Assembly: GCA_026168455.1 (NCBI GenBank) | Contig: CM047430.1 | Location: 71,153,044 to 71,217,043 of the forward strand | Origin: Theocolax elegans | Taxonomy: Eukaryota > Arthropoda > Insecta > Hymenoptera > Cerocephalidae | Length of the DNA: 64,000 nucleotides | Reading direction: 5' to 3' | In this document: one piece after another, positions 10,713 to 22,325 of the stretch | Layout of the letters: each line of letters starts with the position of its first letter | Position numbering within the stretch: the stretch's first letter is position 1 | Translations under genes and position numbers: made by a program | Notes under the pieces: generated by a model | Databases searched by the model: none | What the model was told of the DNA's origin: nothing | The model's input: only the letters and a program-made list of their open reading frames with translations

Positions 10713-11029
10713 ATACATATACTTGTATTTTAACTTTTTCTCTGTACGTTTTTAAATGTTACATTATGTTACTTTATATCTTCTAAATATACACTTTGTA
10801 ACGTTTATATTATTACAATAAACATAATATTAATCATACAGTGTCCTGGTTTCTTTATATTTGGAAATTAATTTAAACCTCAAAGACGCAACACATATTT
10901 CGATTATTACATTGTGATATTGTAAAATTTATAATCAGATTTTCAAATTATTATGTCCAATAAATTAATATGTATAACACACTGCTATAAATATTATTAA
11001 AAATCAATCAAATCAAAACTCTATAATCA
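10713..11029. other. AT-rich, nothing recognised
   Basis: No coding or repeat feature is visible between the LTR relic and the LINE-like tail. Confidence 0.5.
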
Positions 11030-11415
11030 ATGTAAGTGTGAATGAATGGTTTTGTGATGGTGCGATACTATCTGGAAGTCTGATGTGGAATGGTATTGTC
11101 AGGAAACCAATTATGAATGAATGAAAAAGGATGAATGAAGTATGGTTGGAAGCTATTGCTGTGATATCACAGCGAAGCTAACCAACATTGTTTTTTAGTT
11201 TTAAGATTGTAATCCGGACCTACGAACAGGGAATTATATTACTCTCTGTAGGATTCGAGATGTTGTAGTGGATTATTGTTGTAAGATAATTACTGCACTG
11301 TAACCACCTGCGAATGTTGTGTGCAAGATTTTGTATATTTTATGTATTTTATATATGATGTATGTGGAATCTATGTAACTCTGGATCTAAATAAAATAAA
11401 ACAAAATAAAATAAA
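11030..11415 (+). mobile_element. Likely 5'-truncated LINE 3' end
   Basis: A moderately GC-balanced stretch ends in an aaataaaataaaacaaaata-type tail (about 11385-11418). The text before it (ctggatctaaataaaat) resembles 3' untranslated ends of Jockey/CR1-group LINEs seen in insects. No coding portion remains. It could instead be an old host 3' exon. Confidence 0.35.
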
Positions 11416-11489
11416 TAATGAATTTAAATAATGAATTTAAAGTATGTCCTTTACTTACTGTCTAATAAAGTAATATTTACATAACAAAT

Positions 11490-13958
11490 TTTTTCCGTGT
11501 AGTGGACAATCGATGGGTAGTTCCATATAATTCGGTTTTGTTGTTAACTTTTGATTGTCATATAAATGTCGAAATAGTTTCGAGAATTTCAGCTGTCAAA
11601 TATATATTTAAATATATCTTTAAAGGACATGATGCAGCTGATGTTACTATATCAGAAAACGATCCAATAAATCAAAAATCAAATGAAGTAACTATTAATC
11701 ATGATGAAATAAAAATGTATATAGAGTCACGTTATGTAAGTCCCATAGAAGCTTCATGGCGTATATTTAGTTTCCCATTGAACAAGAAAAGTCACGTTGT
11801 CCACGGCTTCCAGTTCGTTTACCGAATCAACAAACCATTTTAATCCACACTGATCCTGAAGAAGTTAATGTTGATAATATAATAAATCAATCAACAAGGT
11901 TATTAGATTATTTTGATTTAAATGTTTGTGACGAAACGGCAAGATAGTTTTATTATGTAGAGATACCAAAATATTACACTTTTAAAGTTGTACTAAATGG
12001 TGCATCAAAAATTCGTAAATGGAAAAACCGAGAAAAATTATTCAATTGTATCGGACGAATGTATTCTGTTAGTCCCAGTTCAGTTAAACTTTTTCATTTA
12101 TGTTTATTGCTATTGCATAGAAAAGGCGCAACAAAGCTTTACTGATTTAAGAACAGTAAATGGTGTTCATTATGAATCATTTATTCAAACTTGCATAGCT
12201 ATGCATCTTATTGAAGATCATACTGAGTGGAAAAGAGCAATGACTGAAGCAGCATTTTGGATGATGCCCAAACAACTTCGAAGGCTATTTTGTAGAATTT
12301 GAATTCAATGTAATCCTTTGCATCCCGATGATTTATGGCATGAATCTAAATTAAATATGTCTCAAGATTTTCAACGTTTTATGAATACAGAAGTAGCTAT
12401 TGAAAAAGCGTTCGTATTAATTTCTAAAATGTTAAAATCAGAAAATTATAGTCCTAAAGATTTTTTTAATATAACGGATAACATGATGCGTAATATTGTT
12501 GACGATATTGAATCTGATTATAGTTTAGTTCAAACTATGTATTTGCAAAATGGTCAATCTCAATATCATAAGCTAAACGTTGACCAAAATAAAATTGTTG
12601 ATCAAGTTATAAATAAAGTTTTACACGAATATAATGATTGTGAGCATTGTTTTTTATTGACGGACCTGGAGGTTCTGGTAAAACTTTTGTATATAAAACT
12701 TTATTTAATATATTAACAGAGAATAATAAGAAAGTATGTAGAATGGCTTTTACAGGTATAGCTGCTACTTTACTTCCAAATAGAAAAACTGTTCATAAAG
12801 TATTTAATTTACCAGTTCCATTATATTCTGATTAATCTTCAAATATAAAAATTCAATCTAAGGAAGCTGCTGTTTTAGAATCTATTGATCTATTTATTTG
12901 GGATGAAGCTCCAACAGCTCCTCGATATGCTTTGGAAGTTATTGATAGAACATTAAGAGATTTAACAAAAATAAATAAACCCTTTGGCGGTAAAGTTTTT
13001 TTATTAGGTGGAGATTTTAGACAATTATTACCTATTCAAAAATATGCTACACGTGAGGAAATTACTAAGTTGTCAATTAAAAGTAGTAAATTGTGGAAGT
13101 ATTTTATTAAATACAAGTTAAATAAAAATATGAGAACCCTTCCAAGCGAAATTGAGTTTAGTAATTTTGATGAAAATTGGATATGGTATATTAAATGATT
13201 CAAATAATAATATTTCAATTTTGGCATTTCAAGTGCACATATAGCTACAAAAGAAGCTAATATTGTTGATAGCACGTATGGAGAGAGTTGTTTAGACTGA
13301 AAAAGTACAGAGATACAATTCATTGTGCAATATTGTCTTGCAGAAACGATGATGTAAATGATTTAAACAATGAAGTTGTTAATTTACTTGATGTGACTAC
13401 TGAAAATATTTATACGAGTGTTGATAGCACTAAGAATTGTCTTAGTGAATCTATAATACTGGAATATTTAAATACATTAAATCCTACTTAATTACCTCCT
13501 TATGAATTACGTCTACGAAAGTATTGCATAATAATGTTGATAAGAAATTTACGTATAGATGAGGGATTATGCAATGGCACAAGATTATTAGTTCTTGAAA
13601 TGAATGATAATACATTATTTTATGCAATTCTAACTGGTGATAAAATTGGTGAGAAAATTTTTTTAGTAGAATAACATTATATTCTGAAAATGAAGATCCT
13701 TTTATATTTAAACGTAGACAATTTCCTATTAAAATGGCTTTTGCTATAACAATAAATAAATCACAAGGAAAAACATTTGATAAAATCAGACTAGATCTTC
13801 GTCAAAATGTCTTCAACCATGGGCAGCTTTATGTAGCTTTATCAAGAGTTCGTTCGTGGGAATCACTTAAAATTTATGTTAATGATAAAAACTGTGTTAA
13901 CTCTTCTATTACAAAGATAAAAAATTATGTATATAAAGAACTATATTTTACAGGTTGA
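11490..13958 (+). pseudogene. Helitron Rep/helicase remnant
   Basis: Several frames in order on the plus strand encode pieces of a Helitron transposase, a rolling-circle Rep joined to a Pif1-family helicase. At 11502-11843 is the conserved segment after the Rep domain (VVPYN, CHINVE, KYIFKYIFKGHD). At 12659-12690 is Walker A, GPGGSGKTF. Near 12898-12930 is the Walker B-like IWDEAPTAPR, and at 13013-13040 GDFRQLLPI. At 13734-13958 are the C-terminal helicase motifs (NKSQGKTFD, VALSRVRS). Stops and frameshifts lie between the pieces (for example after 11843, 12302, 12833 and 13195), so it is dead. The N-terminal zinc finger and the HUH catalytic motif are not visible. Missing spacers suggest internal deletions as well. 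Confidence 0.85.
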
Positions 13959-14210
13959 TCGAATAAACATATAATTGTAAATTATACATTTTTTTAATAA
14001 TAAATTTTTAAATTATACTTATTTGTTGACTAATATAAATTAATTAATATCCAATCTGCAGATTAAAAAAGTGATATGCAACATTAAATTACGTACTAAA
14101 ACTTGATAACATTTAAATCTAATATCTGAAAATAAGATATGCATTATTTAATAATGAAACATATATTTTATTAAATAAATGACTAAAATAACATATAAAT
14201 TGATTTTTAC

Positions 14211-14945
14211 CTCTTCAGAATTATTAGAATCGATATTTACAGTTTCTTTATATTTCTATAAAATAAATTAATAAACTGTTAACTATTATTTTTACAGAAT
14301 TGCTGCAATAAACACTATCAATTTGTATTAATATTTGTTCATACCTTAATGTCAATATCATCATCATCATCATATACTTTAGCAGAATCCATCCTACGTT
14401 TTTTAGGTGTTTTAGATACGCTTACTAACTGTTGGTTACTTAGAACATCTTTGTCGTCTATTTTTTTAATCATTTTAGTTGTATCATTTTCCAAATAAAT
14501 TTTGTTATCATGATTTATTTTTCCCAACATTTTTACTTTTTCGCCTTTCTTGAGTTCAACATTCGTGTCATAATCGTTTATGTATACTGTTAATTTAACG
14601 TACCCATCTGTTACAGATCCAATCCACCTAAAAGTGTTTTCTGTTTGAGCACGAAACTGAGTTTTGATATATATATGCTAAGCGCTGAAAATATATGAAT
14701 TAATTTTATAAATAATTTGTGTAATAAAGTGGAATGATTATATACGTACCAATAGTAGTATTAGTATCGACTGATGATATACATATCAATTTCATTAAAT
14801 TCTAATATATTTTTTTCATCGATCATATTTTTTTCATCACGTATTGTGTCGACACGTCAAAATGAAGTTTTTCCAATTAGTCCATTTTGAACAACTCTAC
14901 GGTCTTGCGTAAGGCCTGTCAATATGTAGAATCTGTCAAAATGAT
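14211..14945 (-). pseudogene. OB-fold-like (RPA/ssDNA-binding-like) spliced gene, probably decayed
   Basis: A minus-strand exon runs about 14678-14345. It has an OB-like pattern, RWIGSVTDGYVKL then KKGEKVKMLGKI, followed by a basic patch and an Asp run (YDDDDDIDIK). It stops exactly at a donor (aag/gtatga). A 45-nt exon at 14255-14211 follows between attttatag and gtaaaa and continues in phase. Upstream coding-like sequence (14760-14945) has a donor, gtacgt, but also a TGA and a frame change, so the 5' part looks broken. The segment resembles the plus-strand ORF at 15.1-15.4 kb. Some Helitrons carry RPA-like genes, so an accessory Helitron gene is my guess. No database match could be tested. 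Confidence 0.4.
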
Positions 14946-15069
14946 TAAAATAAAATTTAATATTATGTATTAAATTGTATTTATTATTTTTGAATCGACA
15001 GCTTTAATGCATACTTCTGGTCGAGTCAGTATTTAAATTATACTGATTATATGTCAATATATAATTGAA

Positions 15070-15387
15070 ATGTTATTACACGATTAATCATCACAAAAGG
15101 TTGAGGCGATTAATATCAACTTTCATTTACTTAAAAACAAGTATCAAAAAATTGTTATTGGAAGTATTATGGATGGCGAAAAAAAAATTGAAATTCACAT
15201 TTTGAATTGTGATAATTACGAAAAAAATAACACTCACAAAGGCCATCATGTTTCAATTAAGGGTCGTACTTTAAAAAAATACAATGAAATATTTATATTA
15301 GAAGTTAATAATCTAAGCGATATAAAAATTGAATCAGATTCGGAGGCGTCCTTTAAACTACTACTATCAGGCGTTAAATATGTTTAA
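15070..15387 (+). CDS. OB-fold-like ORF, partial, unknown function
   Basis: The open frame extends upstream of the Met at 15169 to about 15070 with coding-like residues (NFHLLKNKYQKIVIGSIMDG). It contains IGSxxDG, then a run with KGHHVSIKGRTL, and ends LLSGVKYV. The spacing of IGS-DG, Lys-Gly, Val and Gly-Lys/Arg matches the minus-strand OB-like exon at 14.35-14.68 kb, so the two are probably related domains in divergent orientation. It stops 29 bp before an LTR relic. It may be one exon of a larger gene; no acceptor can be fixed. Confidence 0.35.
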
Positions 15388-15869
15388 ATTAATTATCTGG
15401 ATCTACTACATACTTTGTGACAATGTGCTTTGCACATGTCAAGTGACAGCTACCGAACCCCTGGCGAACACCTACCTACCCGTACAAGCTATACGAGTCC
15501 CTGGCTACACCTACCTACCTACCCATATACCTTTCCCTAGCTACATACCCGCACATCAGCTAAATCCTACCTACCAAACACGGCACACAAACACTAAGGT
15601 GGCCCTGGCGATGAGGACCTTGGGCGAGCTCATAGAATATCAGGTGGGCTCCTCCGAGTTTGACACTGCAGGCAGGATACTCTAAGGGAGGCGATTACCA
15701 GGAAGCCTCCAGGACCCTCCGTAGCCTCACAGGACAGCAGTCAAGGCGAAGAGGCAGTATCCAGGCAGGAAGCAGGAGAACCTCCAACGCCAACCAAAAT
15801 GCAGCTGTAAACAACTTACTTAATGAGAGCAAATACGCATTAAGAGGGTAAGAAACCAGGAAGAAGATA

Positions 15870-16851
15870 CACTGAGAGAAAGGAATAATTGAGTCAATTA
15901 ACGCTTCTTAACAGTTAAGATCTGATGACTTAAATAGGAGCAAATGAATATTTCTTTGCAGTTAAGTATTATTTGAGTCAATTCTTAACAGTTAAACTCT
16001 CATTCATTTCTATTTTGTGTTTAAAATTATTAAAGTCAAGTAGTAACTGTTAATGCCTGAGATGTAATTATTAATACACATTATTTCGTAACTTTTTTTT
16101 TTTTGGTAGTTTCCACGTACACCTTTTTACAGGTTTTTACGTATCCCCTACACATTTATTCCATTTTTTATTTTACCTCCCCTTAACCCCACCTTCTCGC
16201 ATTCGCCCGGGGTTATGCCCGTGGAGAGAGGGAAAACCTGTCGCCAAACTCGTTGGGATAAATGCCATTTATCGGAGCCACCTCCTCCGAGAAGGGCGGT
16301 GTATTCGAGAACAATTCTGTTTAGGTAGCAAGGTCGCATTGCGTAGACTTTACCGAAACCGAATGTCTCATATCTCCCACTCACGTTGTGGAATATGAAA
16401 AAACACCTAACCGATCATTTAAGCTATGTCCGAAAAACGGTCACCCATCCAACTAGTAACCGCGCTCGGCGCTGCTTAACTTTCATGACCGGCCGAGGTG
16501 TGTTTCCGCCACTCCGCCACCGTGTCAATATTCTTTCGTTACTTAATAATATTAATTACATCTGAAATAATTTTATTTATGTACAATTTTCTTTTGTACA
16601 ATAATATTTATGTACATAATATGCACATTGAGTTAATATTAAATATTATCGTATCGTTTTATACAAGATTGCATTAATTAACTGTTAAGAATTATTTCTT
16701 TACAAAAACGCAGTTCTAAAATTATCCAAAATCTTAATAGTTAAGAACTTCGTGCTAATATCAAAGAAATATATGTTTTGTTACAAGTCAATGTAAATTT
16801 TTAGTAACAAATGCATAATTTCTTTCTCACAAATATTCCTTTTTCTCAGTG
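15870..16851. mobile_element. TA-flanked DNA element with 5S-like promoter
   Basis: The element is 982 bp with imperfect terminal inverted repeats (CACTGAGAGAAAGGAATA against CACTGAGAAAAAGGAATA). It is flanked by TA at 15868-15869 and 16852-16853, as for Tc1/mariner-type insertion. Removing it restores the LTR. Subterminal cttaacagttaag words occur near both ends. There is no transposase. The middle carries a GC-richer unit (about 16130-16530) that includes 5S rRNA-type internal control sequence on the minus strand. Confidence 0.75.
16430..16528 (-). ncRNA. 5S rRNA-derived pol III promoter-like segment
   Basis: Read on the minus strand, AAGTTAAGCAGCGCCGAGCG is followed by CGGTTACTAGTTGGATGGGTGACCG at the 5S spacing. 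These match the box A, intermediate element and box C of the 5S rRNA internal promoter. The flanks do not match 5S rRNA well: the 5' part has ggtggcggagtgg and the 3' part is unrelated. So it is a 5S-derived module, as in 5S-type SINEs, and not a functional 5S gene. The minus-strand open frame downstream (16384-16148) lies in the region this promoter would transcribe. Confidence 0.65.
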
Positions 16852-17378
16852 TACGCAGCAATAGGCAGAAGACAAAGATAAAGTAAATACATGTACAGCT
16901 GTATATAATCACTGCAGCTGTACAAGGAGCAGCATAGGACACATTGAGGTTAAGATGCTGTACACAAACAACGTGTACAGCAGACCTCTTAAATAAGCAG
17001 ATATACAAATACGCATAATGGCGTAAACCTCACGACGAAGTAGTTACCTGGAGCCGTAGACGGAGCGGAAATCAGTAACCGAGGTTGACGTCGTCGAGGA
17101 GAGAGGGGTGAGTCGGCCCCGAGCAGCGAAGCGGAGGCGGGCGAGTTTCGTACCTGAAACTCACACCGTGCAAATTTGTTGAAGAACGCAAGAAGGAACG
17201 AATTACTAGTTACCTGGAAGGAAATTATACCGCATCTCCGAGACGTAAGCAGCACCAGGTCACCATACACCATACAGCCGACTTGCACCGCTACAGCCTG
17301 AATACAGCGGTAATCGACTCGCTCGCGCGATGCGAGATCGAGGTGCCGCGCACGAGTACGTACTGCGCAGGCGCGAGG

Positions 17379-17988
17379 GGGCCCAATTATTATTGTTTTC
17401 GAAAATTCTGGATTTGGGTACTGGGCCCAAACATTAGAATTTCGGAAATCTCACACCAGATTCATCATAAGCTACTAAAAAACTCCATAGAAAGACTTTA
17501 TTTGGCTTGGTTTGATGTTTGAGTCTCTTGCATGCACGGGATGATAAAACATACATCTGCTTTTACTCAGGGGTCCGACATCCTAGAAATTTAATAATTT
17601 TTTACTTGAAATTGGTGTGTCTTATCAAAAAAATGACAAGAATGATTTCTTCTTAAAATTTTATGTAGAATACGATGGTATTTTTTATGTTTCTAAACTT
17701 TGCATTCTAGGAGTGGGCCTCTTCGGTATTGGGAAATTATTATAATTTCCAAAATCTGACTTAAGATTTGGATTCAGCTCGATGCCGGACATCGAAATTT
17801 TCTAGTTTCAGAAACGTTATGATTGTCAGTTCCTTATATGCACGAAAGGGTTAAATTAAATAAATCCTTTTATAAAATTGAGTAAGCGCTCGAATCGAAG
17901 ATCTCGAATCTCGATCTCGAACATTAAAAAACTCGAAAATCAATCGAAAACGAAACATCGGCGCGCGTAGCGCGCCCAAATCCACTAG
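17379..17988 (+). mobile_element. Helitron-like 3' terminus and attached sequence
   Basis: A perfect 7-bp hairpin, GGCGCGC-gta-GCGCGCC (17960-17976), is followed 8 nt later by CTAG (17985-17988) and then T. This is the textbook Helitron 3' end. The body upstream to the LTR break at 17378 carries no ORF over about 80 codons. The 5' TC end could not be placed, so the extent is uncertain. Confidence 0.5.
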
Positions 17989-18479
17989 TTTTTAAATAAA
18001 AATCAAGTATATTATCGAATCGTTTATCTCGTATTATCGATATCGACAAACTGCGATGAGATGCGAACGATGTATATGTAAACATATAATGTAGTATACT
18101 AACCTATCATAATAAATCGTAATCGAAAGCGTAATATAATATATAATATTTATTATATTATATCTAAAAGGATTAGAATTAAAGTGGTTGAAATTGAAAG
18201 AAGAAAGCAAGGGAATTCGTGAAAAATGAAGGATAGTGTATAATTAATTGTATATAAACAGATAGTATATATTGAGTTTAGGAGAGTAATATGAATAATT
18301 GATTTAAAAAATAATTCTTCTTTGCTTTACAGATTATATATAGTGATTCGGAAAGCAGAGATACTGATGTACAAAAGAATATGTATTTGTAATTGAATTG
18401 GCAAGGATGAATATTAAATAAGAAAAATGTAAGTTTTAAAATAGTCCTATATATCTATATATCTAGACAATCGTCCAAG
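17989..18479 (+). other. Noncoding stretch, includes probable LINE 5' UTR
   Basis: This AT-rich DNA precedes the LINE ORF1. The part from about 18200 is purine-rich and could be the LINE 5' UTR. No start of the element could be fixed. Confidence 0.4.
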
Positions 18480-19910
18480 ATGGCGGGAAGTAAAGAACCG
18501 CCTGACATTCGCTCCGATAAGTTTTTTAAATGTCATCAGAAATTAAAGGTTGGAGTAGTTGTTTGTTTAATATGTGAAAACGCGTACCATACTAGTGATT
18601 TTAACATATTGAAAAACACAAAAAGAATAAGTGATATTTTTCTTATTTGCCCGGAACATGATAAACTAAAACTAACCTTAAAAAGTAGTGAAAATGTGCT
18701 ATGTAACGATGCAAAAATGATTATTGCCGAAATCAAATCAATGCAAAAGTTACAAATTAAAAACCAAATTATAAGTGAAATTATGAGTGATAGTGCTAAA
18801 AACCAAGAAGAATCGATGTATGAAGACCATAGTGAATTTGAAACCATGAAAATCGAAAATGTTATATTAAAGGAGTTAAACACTGAACTAAAAGAAAAGA
18901 ATCAATTACTCAAAGAACTTTTAAACAAAGAAAAAGAAAATAAAGGAACTAAAATCAACAAAAATTCATATGCTGAGACACTGATAAAACCCAAACCTAT
19001 TAATAAACCGACACCTAAAATAATATTAAAAAAAACCAAAAAAGAAGAGAATATAGCGACAATAGTGCAAAGAGCGTCTCATTATTTAATTAAAGATAAA
19101 ACCATTAAAACTCGAAACGTCAAAGTAAAAGGTGATAGTGAAGTTGTAATAAAATGTATAAACGAGGATAGTGTAAATAATGCAATTAACATATTAAACT
19201 CAAAATTATCTAAATTATGTACAGTAGAAAAAGAGCAAATAATGAAACCTAAAATAAAAATAATTGGCATAGATAATATTGAAAAAATGAGTAATAAAGA
19301 ACTAGAAGAAGACATTAACAAAAGAAATTTTAACAGCTGTGAAAGTAAAGGCGTGGTTTTACACACGTATATTAATCCACGAAGCAAGTTAACTACGGCA
19401 ATATTGGAAGTGTCAGCAGAAATCCATAAAGACGTCAGAGACAATAAGAACAAAATTTACGTTGGTCATCAAAACTGCAGAGTCTTTGACTTGATATCGG
19501 TCAAACCTTGTTATAAGTGTGGACGTTTTGGACATAGTACTGCTAAATGCATTAATAATCCAATATGTCTAAAATGTGCAGGTGCTCATAAAACTACAGA
19601 ATGTAATTCAGACAATCACTATTGTTGTCATAATTGTAAGTTCAGTAATGAGAAGTATAAAACAAAATATGATATTAAACATACCGCAGTAGATACACTT
19701 AAATGTGAAATTTTAAAAACAAAGATTAAAAAATATATTGACATGACAGAATATGAAATTGCGCCAATAGTACCAAAATATATCGGAAAAGTAGATAACT
19801 TTTTATCTCGCACAATGGAAAGAAGTCAATCTATTCTGGCAGCATCGTCGAAATTAACAACAAGACACAGAAGCAGTTCATCGAGCACGTTATCCCCAAA
19901 TTATAAATAA
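18480..19910 (+). CDS. LINE ORF1 protein (CR1/Jockey group), 476 aa, intact
   Basis: This is an RNA-binding chaperone-type protein of a non-LTR retrotransposon; it would coat the element RNA. The N terminus has a Cys/His cluster (KCHQ near residue 18, CLIC near 29-32, CPEH near 57-60) that resembles the PHD-like finger of CR1-group ORF1s. Residues about 120-160 form a Lys/Glu/Leu coiled coil. From residue 343 come a CX2CX4HX4C knuckle (CYKCGRFGHSTAKC), a second CX2CX3HX4C finger (CLKCAGAHKTTEC) and a further Cys/His set. The C-terminal tail is Ser-rich. The frame is complete, and ORF2 begins two bases after the stop. ORF1 is open although ORF2 is broken. Confidence 0.85.
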   Translation: MAGSKEPPDIRSDKFFKCHQKLKVGVVVCLICENAYHTSDFNILKNTKRISDIFLICPEHDKLKLTLKSSENVLCNDAKMIIAEIKSMQKLQIKNQIISEIMSDSAKNQEESMYEDHSEFETMKIENVILKELNTELKEKNQLLKELLNKEKENKGTKINKNSYAETLIKPKPINKPTPKIILKKTKKEENIATIVQRASHYLIKDKTIKTRNVKVKGDSEVVIKCINEDSVNNAINILNSKLSKLCTVEKEQIMKPKIKIIGIDNIEKMSNKELEEDINKRNFNSCESKGVVLHTYINPRSKLTTAILEVSAEIHKDVRDNKNKIYVGHQNCRVFDLISVKPCYKCGRFGHSTAKCINNPICLKCAGAHKTTECNSDNHYCCHNCKFSNEKYKTKYDIKHTAVDTLKCEILKTKIKKYIDMTEYEIAPIVPKYIGKVDNFLSRTMERSQSILAASSKLTTRHRSSSSSTLSPNYK

Positions 19911-20996
19911 TAATGTCACAAGTTTTAGATTTAACAGAAGATTTACAAAATAATTTTATAAAAAAGGAAACAAATTTACATGATTTAACTGCATTGAATG
20001 GCAACTTGAAATTTCGAAAAGAATATATTTTATATATTAACATCAGAAGTTTAAATGCTAATTATAATAAATTACAAGTCTTTTTAAAAGGATTAGAAGT
20101 TAAACCAAGTGTCATTGTGTGTACTGAATCATGGAATTTGGATCACAAAGAGTTTTTTACAATAAATGGGTATAAAATATTTTATAACGATAGTAGAGTA
20201 AACAAATCAGATGGTGTCGTTATGTATTTGAAGGACTACATTACAGAAACCACTGAAATAATTGAGATAAATCAAATAAAAATAATAAATTCCAAAATTT
20301 CTATAGAAAATAATAAAGAAATGTTAATTTCTGCTGTATACATATAGGTCACATGATATTCCTAAAACAGAATTTATACTAAATATAAAGAAGTTAATTT
20401 TTGAAAATAAAAAAACCAAAAATCATTTAATCATAGGAGATTTTAATATTGATCTGTTAAAGATGGAAGCTATTGGGCAAGAATTACTTAATAGCTTACT
20501 TGAAAGTGGATATGCACCGGGTTTTCAGGGCATAACAAGGCCATCTTTGGATAACTGCAATACAGGAACATGGATTGATAACATCTTTATAAAAACTACA
20601 GTAATTAACTACAACACATTTACTTTAACTGTCCCTTTCAATGATCACTATCCTTTGATTATGACTATAGGAAAAATTAGAAAATCAAAGATAAATAATA
20701 CTATTAAAATGATTGATTATACTAAATTAATCAAAATAGCTAACAATGAAAATTGGACGGAAATTTTAAATATGCAGGATCCAAATATAGCAACAAATTC
20801 TCTAATTGAAAAAATACAAAATTGTATAAATATAGTTAAACACAGTATAAAGATAAATAAAAATAAGAATAATTTAAATCCTAGAAATAGGTGGATTACA
20901 AGTGCAATAATGATATCCTGTAAAACTAAAGAAAGTTTATATTTATGTTGGAAAAAAAATCCTACCTTAGATAATAAGTTGTACTATAGAAATTAT

Positions 20997-22325
20997 ACTA
21001 AAATACTAGATAAAATTATAAACAAAGCCAAAGAACTATATGAAAAAGAGCAGATAGAAAAAAGTTCTAGCAATCCAAAAAATCTATGGCAAATTATAAA
21101 TGAAAAACTGGGGAAAAAAGTAACAAAAAAGTCAGGGTTAATAACATAATTGAAAACAATGAAAAGATAAGTGATCCTACACGAATTGCTAATAATATGA
21201 ACAAATATTTTACTAATATAGGTAAAACTTTAAGCGATAAAATACAAACAGAAACAAATGAAAATTTAAAATTGCCACAATTCAATTCAAATAGCATTTT
21301 TATTACACCCACATATGCATATGAAATCAAAAATATAATATTAAATTTAAAGAATAAAAATGGAGGAGTAGATAATATTAATGCAAAAACAATAAAATGC
21401 CTATCTCGATTTTTAATATTACCATTAGTACATGTCATAAATTTATGTATAGAAAAAACTACTTGGCCAAGTGCACTAAAAACAGCAGAAATAATTCCGA
21501 TTCACAAAAGTAGCGAGAAACATAATATAACGAATTATAGACCTATTTCGCTTATTTCAAACTTAGCAAAAATTTTCGAAAAAATTATTTTCACTAGATT
21601 AATTAAGTTTTTAAATGACAGTAACATACTAGCAAAAAACCAATATGGTTTTACGAAAAACTAAAGTACTAGATAAAATTATAAACAAAGCCAAAGAACT
21701 ATATGAAAAAGAGCAGATAGAAAAAAATTCTAGCAATCCAAAAAATCTATGGCAAATTATAAATGAAAAACTGGGGAAAAAAAGTAACAAAAAAGTCAGG
21801 GTTAATTACATAATTGAAAACAATGAAAAGATAAGTGATCCTACACGAATTGCTAATAATATGAACAAATTTTTTACTAATATAGGTAAAACTTTAAGCG
21901 ATAAAATACAAACAGAAACAAATGAAAATTTAAAATTGCCACAATTCAATTCAAATAGCATTTTTATTACACCCACATATGCATATGAAATCGAAAATAT
22001 AATATTAAATTTAAAGAATAAAAATGGAGGAGTAGATAATATTAATGCAAAAACAATAAAATGCCTATCTCGATTTTTAATATTACCATTAGTACATGTC
22101 ATAAATTTATGTATAGAAAAAACTACTTGGCCAAGTGCACTAAAAACAGCAGAAATAATTCCGATTCACAAAAGTAGCGAGAAACATAATATAACGAATT
22201 ATAGACCTATTTCGCTTATTTCAAACTTAGCAAAAATTTTCGAAAAAATTATTTTCACTAGATTAATTAAGTTTTTAAATGACAGTAACATACTAGCAAA
22301 CAACCAATATGGTTTTACGAAAAAC
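20997..22325 (+). repeat. 663-bp tandem duplication inside LINE ORF2
   Basis: Bases 20997-21659 recur at 21660-22325 with about seven differences, including the length of an A run (6 against 7). The junction lies in a shared aaagtacta/aaatacta word, so microhomology probably mediated it. The unit covers the linker and the N-terminal RT motifs (GGVDNINAKT, NYRPISLIS). The first copy ends in a stop right after YGFTKN; the second copy reads on into the RT palm. Confidence 0.9.

Larger units (their letters stand above)
15416..17378 (+). repeat. Diverged LTR relic, interrupted and 3'-truncated
   Basis: It begins TGTGACAATGTGCTTTGC as in the LTR at 6151 and follows it to 15869. It is then interrupted by a 982-bp element and resumes at 16854 (cgcagcaataggcagaag) through the CAGCTG cluster and GC-rich part to about 17378. 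There, after gcgcaggcgcg, homology ends. The many substitutions mark it as much older than the element at 1-7622. Confidence 0.85.

Noticed and set aside
16430..16528. Functional 5S rRNA gene
   Set aside because: Only the internal control region matches; both ends of the 5S molecule are unrelated and it sits inside a TIR element.
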